From Aquitalea sp. LB_tupeE (GTDB lineage Bacteria; Pseudomonadota; Gammaproteobacteria; Burkholderiales; Chromobacteriaceae), in the NCBI RefSeq assembly GCF_013391415.1, contig NZ_JACAXB010000033.1:62001-126000 (forward strand): a stretch of DNA of 64,000 nt. The letters run 5' to 3'. The notes under the pieces were generated by a model. The model had not been told where the DNA came from. It saw only the letters and a program-made list of their open reading frames with translations, and searched no databases. This document shows, piece by piece, positions 45,551 to 54,350 of the stretch (its first letter is position 1; each line of letters starts with the position of its first letter). A program made the translations under genes and the position numbers.

Positions 45551-47116
45551 ATGGATGCCCGTAGCACAAGCAAACCCCTTACCGACTACACCTTGCAGGC
45601 CGCCATCCGGCAACTGCCGGATCGGGTCATCATCAAGGACACCCACTCCCGCTTCATCACCTGCAACCAGCGCTTTGCTGATGACCTGGGAATCCGCATC
45701 GAAGACATCGCCGGCAAGACCGATCATGACTTCTTCCCGCCGGCACTCGCCGCCAGTTATCAGGCGGATGACCGGAAAGTGATTGCCAGTGGTGTGGCCA
45801 TGGTTCAGGAAGAGCCCTATGTGCTGGATGGCAAGCACTGTTGGCTGGAAACCAGCAAATCCCCCATTTTTGATACCGCAGGGTTATGCATAGGCCTCAC
45901 CGTCATTTTCAAGGACATTACCCAGCAAAAACAGGATCGTGATGAAATGCAGCGCCGGGCCTGGGCGCTGCAAGCCAATAGCCGCACCAATCAGGCGCTG
46001 GTGCAGGCCAGCGATGAGCAGGCTTTGTTGCAGGCCGTATGCGATGCCATTGTCGCCGACCAACGCTACCCGCTGGCCCTGATTGCCGGCATGCAGGACC
46101 TGCAACAACAGCGCTTGCACGTGCTGGCTGCTGCTGGCAGTGCGCATGCGTACAGCACCCAGCTGGACATCGGCTGGAGTGCTGAGTCTGCTAATGAAGG
46201 GCCGATCGCCAGCTGCATCCGCCAGGGCAACACCATCAACATCAGTGCATTGCAACAACACCCGAGCTTCCAGCCATGGAAGTCCTTGGCCAGCCAGCAC
46301 GGATTGCATGCCATTGTCGCCATTCCGCTGGTAGCCGGGCCGGACCTGATCTGCGCACTGGCGGTATACAGTGGGAGCGGACAGTCCTTCAGCCCGGTGG
46401 AAGTGCAGGTTTTTGAAGAATTGACGCGCAATGTGCAGTTCGGCATTCAGTCACGCCGCACCCGGGTGGCGTATCAACAGTCCTTGCAGGAGCAGGCAGC
46501 CCATGCCCAGGTACTGGAAAACGCACTGGAAAATGCACTGGCTGCCATTGCCTCGGTTCTGGAACAGCGCGACCCCTACACGGCCGGTCACCAGAAACAC
46601 GTGGCGGAACTTGCCGTGCTGATAGGCCAGGAATTACGGCTGGATGCGCACCGGCTGCGTGGTTTGTACCTGAGTGGCGTGGTGCATGATCTGGGCAAGA
46701 TTGAAGTACCTGCCGAGATTCTCAGCAAACCCAGCCGACTGCACCCGGTGGAATTTGCGCTGGTGAAGCGCCATCCGGAAGTGGGTTACCACATCCTGAA
46801 GAATATTGATTTCCCCTGGCCCATTGCCGACATCATTCGCCAGCACCACGAATATCTGGATGGCTCCGGTTATCCGCTGGGCTTGTCGGGCAAAAGCATC
46901 CTGCTGGAATCGCGCATCCTCACCGTGGCGGACATTGTCGAATCCATGTCGTCCGACCGCCCTTACCGCGCCGCACTGGGCATAGGCCAGGCCATTGCCC
47001 AGATACGTCTGATGCGAGGAACCCAGCTGGACCCGGATGTGGTGGATGCCTGCATCCGGGTGCTGGAGCGCGGAGACTTCACCCCGCATTTGCTGACGCT
47101 GGAAGCCGGGGACTGA
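45551..47116 (+). CDS. PAS/GAF/HD-GYP protein, putative c-di-GMP phosphodiesterase
   Basis: 521 residues. PAS (about 15-130, LPDRVIIKDTHSRFITCNQR), GAF (about 150-300, with HAIVAIPLVAGPDLICALAV), helix linker, then HD-GYP (about 320-505) with VHDLGKIEVPAEIL, KRHPEVGYHIL, QHHEYLDGSGYPLGLSG and TVADIVESM; all canonical. Two bases after the preceding HD-GYP stop, so a three-gene operon with FIST. The domains suggest two different inputs controlling the same output. Confidence 0.9.
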   Translation: MDARSTSKPLTDYTLQAAIRQLPDRVIIKDTHSRFITCNQRFADDLGIRIEDIAGKTDHDFFPPALAASYQADDRKVIASGVAMVQEEPYVLDGKHCWLETSKSPIFDTAGLCIGLTVIFKDITQQKQDRDEMQRRAWALQANSRTNQALVQASDEQALLQAVCDAIVADQRYPLALIAGMQDLQQQRLHVLAAAGSAHAYSTQLDIGWSAESANEGPIASCIRQGNTINISALQQHPSFQPWKSLASQHGLHAIVAIPLVAGPDLICALAVYSGSGQSFSPVEVQVFEELTRNVQFGIQSRRTRVAYQQSLQEQAAHAQVLENALENALAAIASVLEQRDPYTAGHQKHVAELAVLIGQELRLDAHRLRGLYLSGVVHDLGKIEVPAEILSKPSRLHPVEFALVKRHPEVGYHILKNIDFPWPIADIIRQHHEYLDGSGYPLGLSGKSILLESRILTVADIVESMSSDRPYRAALGIGQAIAQIRLMRGTQLDPDVVDACIRVLERGDFTPHLLTLEAGD

Positions 47117-47191
47117 TGCCAGCCGCCAGCAAGGCCCAGGCGGTATCAATCACACTGCTTGCCAGGCAGGCAATGACTGGAGTGCACAAGC

Positions 47192-48289
47192 TCAGTGATA
47201 GGCCGCTACATCCTGCAAATGCTGGCGTGCATTGCCAGTCCAGTTTTTGCTGCCATACAGGTTCAGGCGTAAGATCGCCTTGGTTTGCTTGAGCCTGGCA
47301 AAGTCGAAGTCCCGCAAATCCAGCCAGACCGGGCTGATCGACGAGGCAGACTGAAACGCATAGCGCATATTTTTCATGTCAGCCGTGGTGGTCCAGTAGG
47401 TACCCACGCCCCGGTTTTCTGCCGGGTAACGCGAATACGGCTCATAGGCTTTTTCCACCGACAAATCCAGCGGGTCCGCCATCAGGCCGACAGGCATGGC
47501 CACACTGTGCATGATGGATGCCAGAAAACCGCGCGCTTCTTCGATATTGTCTGGTCGCGGCAAGGACTTGAGCAGCCAGTTGGCCCGCACCAGCCGGGCA
47601 TCCGCCTGCCAGCCGGTGGGAATGGTTTCGGAAGTGGACGCCGCAAACTTCTTTTCCTGCTTCAGCATGGTGTCGTAGTCAGGCGGATTGGTCAGCACGG
47701 TAAACTGCCTGCCATAATGAATAAGCGTTTCACCCTTGACGATTTCGATGATGGCCGAATCGCCACTGGCATCCTCAATGGCAATGTGTTTGGTATCCGA
47801 CGCATAGTCGATGGGCAGGCGTTTGGGCACCAGGCGCACACTGCGGATGGCGGCCACGGCTTCGGCTACCGTGGCATGGTTATCCAGGATAAAGCTTAGC
47901 CAGTGGCTGCTTTCCAGCACCGGCTTGGCCGGCTTGCCCGTCTGAGGCTGCTCGGCACCACCGGTAAAGTACAGGGTATGCGCCACCAGGCCCTTCTCGT
48001 TCATGCCATCCATCGGAAACACATTGTTAGCATAAACGGCCACGCTGCCATAGCGTGCTTTCCAGCGCACGGTATGCCCTGCATTGTCGCCAGTGGCACC
48101 AACACGGCTGACATCGCGCGGACTCACCACCAGCGATGGGCTGACCGGACCAAAGAAATCAAGATTGCGTGAACTGAGCATATAGCCCGGTTGCGTATTC
48201 CACAGCACACGGGTGCAGGCTTCGGCAGCAGGCAACAGGGAAACGGCAAGGGATGTGGCAAGAGCGAGAGGTGCAATACCTTTGGACAT
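47192..48289 (-). CDS. Secreted linear-amide C-N hydrolase (choloylglycine hydrolase/penicillin V acylase family)
   Basis: 365 residues. Signal peptide MSKGIAPLALATSLAVSLLP then AAEA, cleaved just before Cys25, which becomes the N-terminal nucleophile (CTRVLW). The Ntn pattern continues with SRNLDFFG (Asp), NEKGLVAHTLYF, and VLTNPPDYD (Asn). Gram-negative members include penicillin V acylases and acyl-homoserine-lactone acylases; which amide is cut here is unknown. It would act in the periplasm. Single gene, no operon partner. Confidence 0.85.
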   Translation of the reverse strand: MSKGIAPLALATSLAVSLLPAAEACTRVLWNTQPGYMLSSRNLDFFGPVSPSLVVSPRDVSRVGATGDNAGHTVRWKARYGSVAVYANNVFPMDGMNEKGLVAHTLYFTGGAEQPQTGKPAKPVLESSHWLSFILDNHATVAEAVAAIRSVRLVPKRLPIDYASDTKHIAIEDASGDSAIIEIVKGETLIHYGRQFTVLTNPPDYDTMLKQEKKFAASTSETIPTGWQADARLVRANWLLKSLPRPDNIEEARGFLASIMHSVAMPVGLMADPLDLSVEKAYEPYSRYPAENRGVGTYWTTTADMKNMRYAFQSASSISPVWLDLRDFDFARLKQTKAILRLNLYGSKNWTGNARQHLQDVAAYH

Positions 48290-48500
48290 GAAAACCCCCG
48301 AGTAAAGTCGGTATCGCTCCGGAAAACTGCGCGGCGATACAGGCCATTAGTCTAGGGATGCTGTTTGCAGCAGCGGAACGTCATGCTGTCCGGTTTGCTA
48401 TCTGGAAAGTTCGCATTGCTGGCGGGCCGATTCCTGATCGGCCACCAGTAGCAATCAGGCCTGGATGGTGCGCGCCACCCATGGCCAACCGGCAAGCGAG

Positions 48501-49118
48501 TTAGGCATGCTGCATGAAGAAATCCGCCACCTTGGCGGCACTCACCTTCTGCAACTGGCACAGCTGGCGATGGTCCAGTTGCCGGGCGCCATGCTTGCGC
48601 TGTGCCGTCTCCAGCAGATATTGCAATAGATGGGCCGCCATGCGCGCATCTGCCAGCGCACGGTGTGCACGCCCGGCATCGGGCAAGCCGGCCCAGCGGG
48701 TGAGCGTACCCAGCTTGTGATCCGGCGCCTGCGGCAGCAAGCGGCGCGCCAGTAGCAAGGTGCAGGCAAAATCCTGCCGTCGCTGCCTGCCAAGCAAGCC
48801 CAGCTCGTGGTCCCAGAACTTGCGGTCGAATGCCGCATTGTGCGCCACCAACGGCAGGTCACCGACGAAATCCGCCACCTCGCGCATCACGGTGGCCACC
48901 GGCGGCGCACTGCGCAGCATGGCATTGCTGATGCCGGTAAGCTGTTCGATCTGTGCCGGAACGCGCACACCCGCATTCATCAGGCTCTGGTAGTGATCCA
49001 CCTCGCGCCCGCCCTGCCACAGCACGACGGCGATTTCAGTGGCGCGGCTGCCAACAGCAGGCGATAAGCCGCTGGTTTCAAAGTCGAGCACCGCATAGCA
49101 GGGGGATGTACCGCTCAA
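48501..49118 (-). CDS. DEDDh 3'-5' exonuclease (DnaQ-like)
   Basis: 205 residues. ExoI motif AVLDFETSGLSP (Asp, Glu), ExoII LVAHNAAFDRKFWDHEL (Asp), ExoIII AHRALADARMAAHLL (His, Asp), thus a complete DEDDh set as in the epsilon subunit of DNA polymerase III or RNase T. It starts at TTG (49116-49118), overlapping the TGA of the small upstream gene, with AAGGCGG upstream; no ATG is available near the domain start. Confidence 0.87.
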   Translation of the reverse strand: MSGTSPCYAVLDFETSGLSPAVGSRATEIAVVLWQGGREVDHYQSLMNAGVRVPAQIEQLTGISNAMLRSAPPVATVMREVADFVGDLPLVAHNAAFDRKFWDHELGLLGRQRRQDFACTLLLARRLLPQAPDHKLGTLTRWAGLPDAGRAHRALADARMAAHLLQYLLETAQRKHGARQLDHRQLCQLQKVSAAKVADFFMQHA

Positions 49119-49318
49119 TTCAGCGCCGCCTTGGCTGCCTCTTCCGGGCTCAGCCCGTCAAAGAACATATCGGTAAACCACTCGGCATTTTCTTCGATTT
49201 GCTGTTGTGCCTCATCCGGCTTGGCACCGGCAGCAACAAACAGGGCTTCCACCTCAGCACACCATTGCAACAGGGCGATGGTATCCGGGTCGAGTTCGTC
49301 TTCCTTGCGCTTGGACAT
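49115..49318 (-). CDS. Small acidic conserved-type protein
   Basis: 67 residues from the ATG at 49316-49318 (MSKRKEDELDPDTIALLQWC ...). Strongly acidic with amphipathic helices (EEVEALF-like, QQIEENAEWFTDMFFDGLSP then EEAAKAALN). Function unknown; it ends inside the start of the exonuclease gene (TTGA overlap), so the two are co-translated. GGAAAG-type ribosome site upstream. Confidence 0.75.
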   Translation of the reverse strand: MSKRKEDELDPDTIALLQWCAEVEALFVAAGAKPDEAQQQIEENAEWFTDMFFDGLSPEEAAKAALN

Positions 49319-49436
49319 GAGTTTCTTTCCGTTAAATGTTGAACTGGCGGCATTGTACACGGCAATCGCCGGATACAAGGCAGCAGTGGATGGATATTGC
49401 TAGAATCAGCGGCTGAACATGAACCGGGAAAAACCA

Positions 49437-50015
49437 ATGTCCAAGCTAGTTGCTGTTGATCTGACCAAGAGCTATCGCCTGCTGAACCACGGCCCGACCG
49501 TGCTGGTTTCCTCTGCGCACGCGGGGGCGCAAAACGTGATGGCCGCCGCCTGGGCCATGCCGCTGGATTTCGACCCGCCCAAGGTGCTGGTGGTGGTGGA
49601 CAAAGCCACCCACACCCGGCAATTGATGGAAGCATCAGGTGAATTTGTGCTGAATGTCCCCTGCCGCGCCCAGGCGGAGCAGGTGCTGACGGCGGGCAGT
49701 TGCAGTGGCAAGGAGGTGGACAAGTTTGCCGTCAGTGGCCTGACCGCCCTGCCTGGCGAAGCCGTTGCGGCACCACATGTGGACGGCTGCATTGCCTATC
49801 TGGAATGCCGCATCATCAGCGAGCCACACAACCAGCAGCGCTACGACCTGTTCATTGGCGAAGTGCTGGCCGCCAAGGCGGATCCGGACGTCTGGCACGA
49901 CGGCCATTGGCAGTTTGATGGCCACGATGCCAAACGCAGCCTGCACTATATTGCCGGGGGCAACTTCTTCAGCATTGGCGAGCAGTTTGCCGTTGCCACC
50001 GCCCAGGCAGACTGA
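49437..50015 (+). CDS. Flavin reductase family (FMN-binding) protein
   Basis: 192 residues. The flavin reductase-like split-barrel pattern is seen: YRLLNHGPTVLVSSAHAGAQ, NVMAAAWAMPLDFDPPKVLV, GEFVLNVPCRAQAE, and GCIAYLECRIISE plus GEVLAAKADPDVW. Such proteins bind FMN and use NAD(P)H. The ATG at 49437 has GGGAA upstream; an in-frame ATG at 49419 would add six residues. Divergent from the small acidic gene; partner enzyme unknown. Confidence 0.82.
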   Translation: MSKLVAVDLTKSYRLLNHGPTVLVSSAHAGAQNVMAAAWAMPLDFDPPKVLVVVDKATHTRQLMEASGEFVLNVPCRAQAEQVLTAGSCSGKEVDKFAVSGLTALPGEAVAAPHVDGCIAYLECRIISEPHNQQRYDLFIGEVLAAKADPDVWHDGHWQFDGHDAKRSLHYIAGGNFFSIGEQFAVATAQAD

Positions 50016-50044
50016 AGGGCCGCCCGCAGGCGGCCCGACCGGGC

Positions 50045-51406
50045 TCAGCGTACTGCGCTGACGAAGTCGTCAAACGCCGCCACCAGCCGCGCCACATCCG
50101 CAGCCGTGGTTTGCGGGCAAATCAGCAGCATATTGTGGAAAGGCGTGATCAGCAGCCCGCGATTGAGCAGGAACAGATGGATGATGTGCTCCATGTCGCT
50201 GTCCAGAATCGCATCCGCCTCGCTGCCATTGCGCGGCGGGGTGGCGGTGAACTGAAACTCGGTACGCGCTCCTACTTGAGTGACACACCAGGGCAGCGCA
50301 TGACGGGTAATCACCGCCTGCAAGCCAGCGGCCAATTGCTCGGCCAGGGCAAACATATGGGCATAGGCTTGTTCGGTCATCACCTCGGCCAGATTAGCCC
50401 GCATCGCCGCCATGGCCAGCATGTTGGCGGTCAGCGTGGTGCCGATGCCACTATGCCCCGGCACCGCCTCACGCTTGGCCTGCTGGGCGCGCTTGGCCAT
50501 CTCCTCGGAAAAACCGTACACCGCACACGGCACGCCCCCACCCATGGGCTTACCCAGCACCATCATGTCCGGTTTCAGGCCATGGGCGCGGGTATAGCCG
50601 CCCATGCCGGTGCTGATGGTGTGGGTTTCATCCATGATCAGCAGTGTGCCGTAGCGGCGGCATAGTGCCTGTGCCGCTTCCCAGAAGCCCGGCTCCGGCA
50701 GCACCATGCCGATATTGGTCATGGCAGGCTCGGCCAGCAAGCAGGCTACCTGGCCGTTTTTCAGTGCATCTTCCAGTGCGGCCAGATCATTAAACTCCAC
50801 CACGCGGGTGTATTGGGTGAGGTCGTACACCTGCCCCAGCAAGCTGGCACGCTGTACCGGCTTGCCATCCACCAGATCGACAAACACATCGTCGATGGTG
50901 CCGTGATAGCAGCCATTGAATACTAATAACTGCTGCCGACCGGTGGCGGCGCGGGCCCAGCGCAGGGCAAAGCGGTTGGCATCGGTGGCGGTCATGGCAA
51001 ACTGCCAGTATGGCAGGCCAAATCGGCGTGCCAGCTCGGCCGCTACCCAGACAGCATCTTCCGATGGCAGCATGGTGGTGATGCCGCGTGCGGCCTGCTC
51101 GACCACCGCTCTGGCGATCGGGGCCGGGCCGTGGCCGAACATGGCACCGGTATCGCCCAGGCAGAAATCGACATAGGTATTGCCATCCACATCTTCAAAA
51201 CTGGCACCCTGCGCCTGCTTCACATACAGGGTAAAAGGCGTGGACCAGTCATCCATCCAGTGTAGTGGGACGCCAAACAGCAAATGCTGATTCGCTTGGA
51301 CAGACAGCCGCTGCGATTGCGGACGTGCCGCAATAAAGCGTTCGCGCTCTGCCGCGTGCAGTTGCAATGCCTTGTCCCAGTTGATGCCGTGTCGTGTTGT
51401 CGTCAT
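50045..51406 (-). CDS. Class III PLP aminotransferase (HemL-like)
   Basis: 453 residues. Class III aminotransferase features: GNTYVDFCLGDTGAMFGHG, PSEDAVWVAAELARRFG, FNGCYHGTIDDVFVD, IMDETHTI (PLP Asp) and the PLP Lys in VLGKPMGGGVPCAVYGF, resembling glutamate-1-semialdehyde aminomutase but with a different N-terminus. It lies 49 bases behind the glutamine-synthetase-like gene on the same strand, which suggests an amine catabolic pathway with transamination of a gamma-glutamylated or free amine. The ATG at 51406 has AAGGAG upstream. Confidence 0.85.
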   Translation of the reverse strand: MTTTRHGINWDKALQLHAAERERFIAARPQSQRLSVQANQHLLFGVPLHWMDDWSTPFTLYVKQAQGASFEDVDGNTYVDFCLGDTGAMFGHGPAPIARAVVEQAARGITTMLPSEDAVWVAAELARRFGLPYWQFAMTATDANRFALRWARAATGRQQLLVFNGCYHGTIDDVFVDLVDGKPVQRASLLGQVYDLTQYTRVVEFNDLAALEDALKNGQVACLLAEPAMTNIGMVLPEPGFWEAAQALCRRYGTLLIMDETHTISTGMGGYTRAHGLKPDMMVLGKPMGGGVPCAVYGFSEEMAKRAQQAKREAVPGHSGIGTTLTANMLAMAAMRANLAEVMTEQAYAHMFALAEQLAAGLQAVITRHALPWCVTQVGARTEFQFTATPPRNGSEADAILDSDMEHIIHLFLLNRGLLITPFHNMLLICPQTTAADVARLVAAFDDFVSAVR

Positions 51407-51455
51407 TGATTGCTCCTTGATCTTGTTCTGTGCGGACAAGCAGCCCGCCATCATG

Positions 51456-52793
51456 TCATACGTGCAGTTGCAGGTGCTCGCGTTCCCAGGCGGTAATGCC
51501 GCGATTGAAGGTTTCGAATTCCTTTTCCTTCACTGCGCAAAAAGCCTGCACAAACTGCTCGCCCAGAATGTCGGACAGCTCCGGGCAGTCCTGCATCAGC
51601 GCCACAGCATCTTCCAGACTGCGCGGCAGCTCGAAATCCAGGTTGTAGGCGCTGTCCGCCATCGGTTCGCTGGGAACCAGGCCTTGCACCATGCCCAGAT
51701 AACCACAAGCCAGGGTGGCAGCCATCGCCAGATAGGGGTTTACATCCACCCCCGGCACCCGGTTTTCCAGTCTGCGCGCGGCAGGGCCGGACGGTGGAAT
51801 GCGGATACCGCAGGTACGGTTGTCATAGCCCCAGCGCACATTGATGGGCGCGGCCGCATGACGGGTAAGCCGGCGATAGGAATTGACGTAGGGTGCCAGC
51901 ATGGGCATCACCATGGGCAGGTATTTCTGCATGCCGGCAATATGATGGAAGAACAAGGGCGTCGGGCCGCCATCCGCTGCGGAAAAAATGTTCTGCCCAT
52001 CGGCAGTACTGACAATGCTTTGATGAATATGCATGGCGCTGCCGGGTTCGCTTTCCATCGGCTTGGCCATGAAGGTGGCAAAGATATTGTGACGGTAAGC
52101 GGTTTCACGCACCGCACGCTTGAACAGGAACACCTGGTCGGCCAGTTCCAGTGCATTGCCATGCGTGAAATTGATTTCCATCTGGCAGGCACCCACTTCA
52201 TGAATCAGTGTTTCCACATTCAGCTGCGCTTGCTGACAGAAAGTGGACAGCTCCTGAAAGAAGGGGTCGAAATCGTTGACGGCATCGATAGAGAAAGATT
52301 GACGCCCTACTTCGGAACGCCCGGCACGGCCGGTGGGCGGACGCAAGGGCTCGTGCGGATTGCTGTTTTGCCGGATCAGGTAAAACTCCATTTCCGGTGC
52401 CACCACCGGCCGCCAGCCACGGTCGGCATACAGTTGCAAGACTTTACGCAACACGGCACGCGGGGAAATCTGCACCGGCTTGCCGTCAAAATCTTCGCAA
52501 TCGTGAATCACCACCGCCACAGGCTCAATGGCCCAAGGCACCAGCCGGATGGACATGGCATCCGGCACGCACACCATGTCCGGATCATTGGCACCGACAA
52601 AACGCTCGAATTCGGCAAACTCGCCGTTGACGGTGATGGTGAGCACCGCCTTGGACATTTTCATGCTCTCCTCCGCCAGGAACAGATCCTTGGGAACAAT
52701 CTTGCCGCGCGCCACTCCGGTCATGTCCGGAATGACGCATTCCACTTCATGGATATTGTGTGCTCGGATGAAGCTGTGTAAATGCTCATGCAT
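51456..52793 (-). CDS. Glutamine synthetase family ligase (gamma-glutamyl-amine synthetase-like)
   Basis: 445 residues, GS fold. Beta-grasp N-terminus VECVIPDMTGVARGKIVPKD; catalytic parts PEMEFYLI, HEVGACQMEINF, GSAMHIHQSI, NSYRRLTRHAAAPIN and VRWGYDNRTCGIRIP. This set is typical of PuuA-type or other gamma-glutamyl-amine ligases rather than housekeeping GlnA. It should join glutamate to an amine using ATP. Next to a class III aminotransferase and divergent from a GntR regulator, so a polyamine or other amine degradation locus is inferred. AAAGGA precedes the ATG. Confidence 0.87.
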   Translation of the reverse strand: MHEHLHSFIRAHNIHEVECVIPDMTGVARGKIVPKDLFLAEESMKMSKAVLTITVNGEFAEFERFVGANDPDMVCVPDAMSIRLVPWAIEPVAVVIHDCEDFDGKPVQISPRAVLRKVLQLYADRGWRPVVAPEMEFYLIRQNSNPHEPLRPPTGRAGRSEVGRQSFSIDAVNDFDPFFQELSTFCQQAQLNVETLIHEVGACQMEINFTHGNALELADQVFLFKRAVRETAYRHNIFATFMAKPMESEPGSAMHIHQSIVSTADGQNIFSAADGGPTPLFFHHIAGMQKYLPMVMPMLAPYVNSYRRLTRHAAAPINVRWGYDNRTCGIRIPPSGPAARRLENRVPGVDVNPYLAMAATLACGYLGMVQGLVPSEPMADSAYNLDFELPRSLEDAVALMQDCPELSDILGEQFVQAFCAVKEKEFETFNRGITAWEREHLQLHV

Positions 52794-52802
52794 GTTTTAT
52801 CC

Positions 52803-52815
52803 TTTATGATCAAAT
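52803..52815. promoter_or_regulatory. 13-base repeat copy 1 next to the GS-like gene
   Basis: TTTATGATCAAAT, with palindromic core TGATCA, sits ten bases before the GS-like start codon, beside its ribosome site. An identical copy is 120 bases away before the GntR gene. A GntR-type operator pair is the simplest reading. Confidence 0.55.
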
Positions 52816-52922
52816 CTGCAAAAAGCCCTTTTCCCAACACCGCACCAACCCATGTGAATTCAAATGCAAATACCGGAATAAAAGCTGGAATTCATCATAG
52901 TAAGACAAAACATGCATGTCAA

Positions 52923-52935
52923 TTTATGATCAAAT
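52923..52935. promoter_or_regulatory. 13-base repeat copy 2 upstream of the GntR gene
   Basis: Exact repeat of TTTATGATCAAAT found at 52803-52815, in the same orientation. The sequence between the copies is AT-rich and should contain the divergent promoters. Confidence 0.55.
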
Positions 52936-53019
52936 AAAACTTGAAAAGTGAAGCATCACAGCACCATGATTGCTATGGTATCCTTTGTGACAAATTCCAA
53001 TACCAACGACTCGCCGACA

Positions 53020-53667
53020 ATGAAGACTACCGCCTCCTCTACACTACAGGACGAAACCTACACCACCTTGCGCCAGTGGCTGTCACTGGGTCGCTGGCTA
53101 CCGGGCGAACGACTCAAGATCAAACAGCTGGCACAAGACATGCAGGTTGGCGAAATGCCGGTGCGTACTGCACTGCAACGCCTGGTGGCAGAGAAGGCAC
53201 TGGCCAACATTCCCAATTGCGGCGTCACCGTGCCACAACTGAGCCGCACCCAGTTTGACGACATCCTGCAAACCCGCATGTTGCTGGAAGGCGAAGCGGC
53301 GGAAAAAGGCGCACGCAATCTGAGCAGCGCCGACCTCAAGCTGCTGGAAGAACTGACTGTCACCATGGATGAAGCCATCCGCAATCACGACGTCAAAGGC
53401 TATCTGACGGCAAACGAAGACTTCCACGTCACGCTGTACCGCGCCTCTGGCTCTGCCATGTTGCTGTCGCTGATTGAAAGCGTCTGGCTGCACGTCGGCC
53501 CCATTTCCAATCAGCTGCATCAGGACCCGCACGTGTGGAGCATCATGAACGACTGCCACGAAGACATGATGCGCGCCCTGCACCGCAAAGACCCTTCTGC
53601 CGTGCGCCGCGCCATCGAGCGTGACCTGTTCAATGCCGGCCAGTATCTGAAAACACTGTGCAATTAG
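53020..53667 (+). CDS. GntR family regulator, FadR (FCD) subfamily
   Basis: 215 residues from ATG 53020. Winged helix-turn-helix (ETYTTLRQWLSLGRWLPGER then LKIKQLAQDMQVGEMPVRTA) followed by an all-helical FCD ligand domain (TRMLLEGEAAEKGARNL; ANEDFHVTLYRASGSAMLL; HEDMMRALHRKD) with the His and Asp residues that bind metal or carboxylates. Upstream in-frame GTG 52948 or ATG 52975 are alternative starts; none has a clear ribosome site. Divergent from the GS-like operon, which it likely represses. Confidence 0.87.
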   Translation: MKTTASSTLQDETYTTLRQWLSLGRWLPGERLKIKQLAQDMQVGEMPVRTALQRLVAEKALANIPNCGVTVPQLSRTQFDDILQTRMLLEGEAAEKGARNLSSADLKLLEELTVTMDEAIRNHDVKGYLTANEDFHVTLYRASGSAMLLSLIESVWLHVGPISNQLHQDPHVWSIMNDCHEDMMRALHRKDPSAVRRAIERDLFNAGQYLKTLCN

Positions 53668-53687
53668 GCCGTAGCAAGGCAGGCATG

Positions 53688-53714
53688 AAAAAACCGGGCA
53701 TTGCCCGGTTTTTT
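53688..53714. terminator. Bidirectional terminator between GntR and TetR genes
   Basis: AAAAAACCGGGC / GCCCGGTTTTTT, a perfect 12-bp arm pair with a 3-base loop, ending in T runs on both strands between convergent genes. Confidence 0.9.
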
Positions 53715-53739
53715 ACTTGTCAACAGTAGCAAACCCTTG

Positions 53740-54339
53740 CTAGGCCCCATACCAGGTCATGAATATCTCCACCCCCCTTGCCACACGCTCTTGTAACAGC
53801 TCCATGTCGTCTTCGCTCACCACGCCAACCAAGAAAGTCTGCTGATATTCTGCCTGTATCAGCGACAACAAATGCATGGCAGCAATCCAGCCATCAGCCA
53901 GACGCAAGCGACCAGCCTGCATTTCCGCCTCCAGATAAACCGCCACCCTGTTCCAACCCTGACGCGGGCCCGCTTCATAAAACTGCTGGGCGGCACCGGC
54001 TCGCACCAGCTCGCCCGCAATAATGCCGCGCATGGCCATCAGGTCCGGCCCCAGAATCACCTGCAGGTAATTTTCTCCGAATGCCTGCAAAGCCGCCGCA
54101 ATATCCCCGCCCGGCACCAGCCGTGCATAGGCTTGTGACATGCGCTCTTCGGCCAGCATTTTCATCACGCTCAGGAACAACTCTTCCTTGGACTTGAAAT
54201 AACCGTACAAAGTAGCCTTGGACCCCCCCACCCGGCTGCAGATTTCTGCCATGGATGTCGCCTCATAACCACGCTGCAAGAATAACTCCGCCGCCGTTGC
54301 CACCATTGCCTGACGGCGCTCTTCACTTTTTGTTCGCAT
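53740..54339 (-). CDS. TetR/AcrR family repressor of the efflux operon
   Basis: 199 residues. N-terminal TetR helix-turn-helix: MVATAAELFLQRGYEATSMA, EICSRVGGSKATLYGYFKSK and EELF. The C-terminal part is a helical ligand domain. The ATG at 54337-54339 has TTGGAG upstream; a longer in-frame start would run into the operator. Divergent from an outer-membrane factor, emrA and emrB genes, so it is expected to repress them until a drug-like ligand binds. Operators with GTAC repeats lie between the genes. Confidence 0.9.
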   Translation of the reverse strand: MRTKSEERRQAMVATAAELFLQRGYEATSMAEICSRVGGSKATLYGYFKSKEELFLSVMKMLAEERMSQAYARLVPGGDIAAALQAFGENYLQVILGPDLMAMRGIIAGELVRAGAAQQFYEAGPRQGWNRVAVYLEAEMQAGRLRLADGWIAAMHLLSLIQAEYQQTFLVGVVSEDDMELLQERVARGVEIFMTWYGA

Positions 54340-54350
54340 TTTTGCTCCAA

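Noticed and set aside
51372-52781. Plus-strand open frame of 469 codons opposite the GS-like gene
   Set aside because: Antisense shadow; no recognisable motifs, while the minus strand carries all GS signatures.
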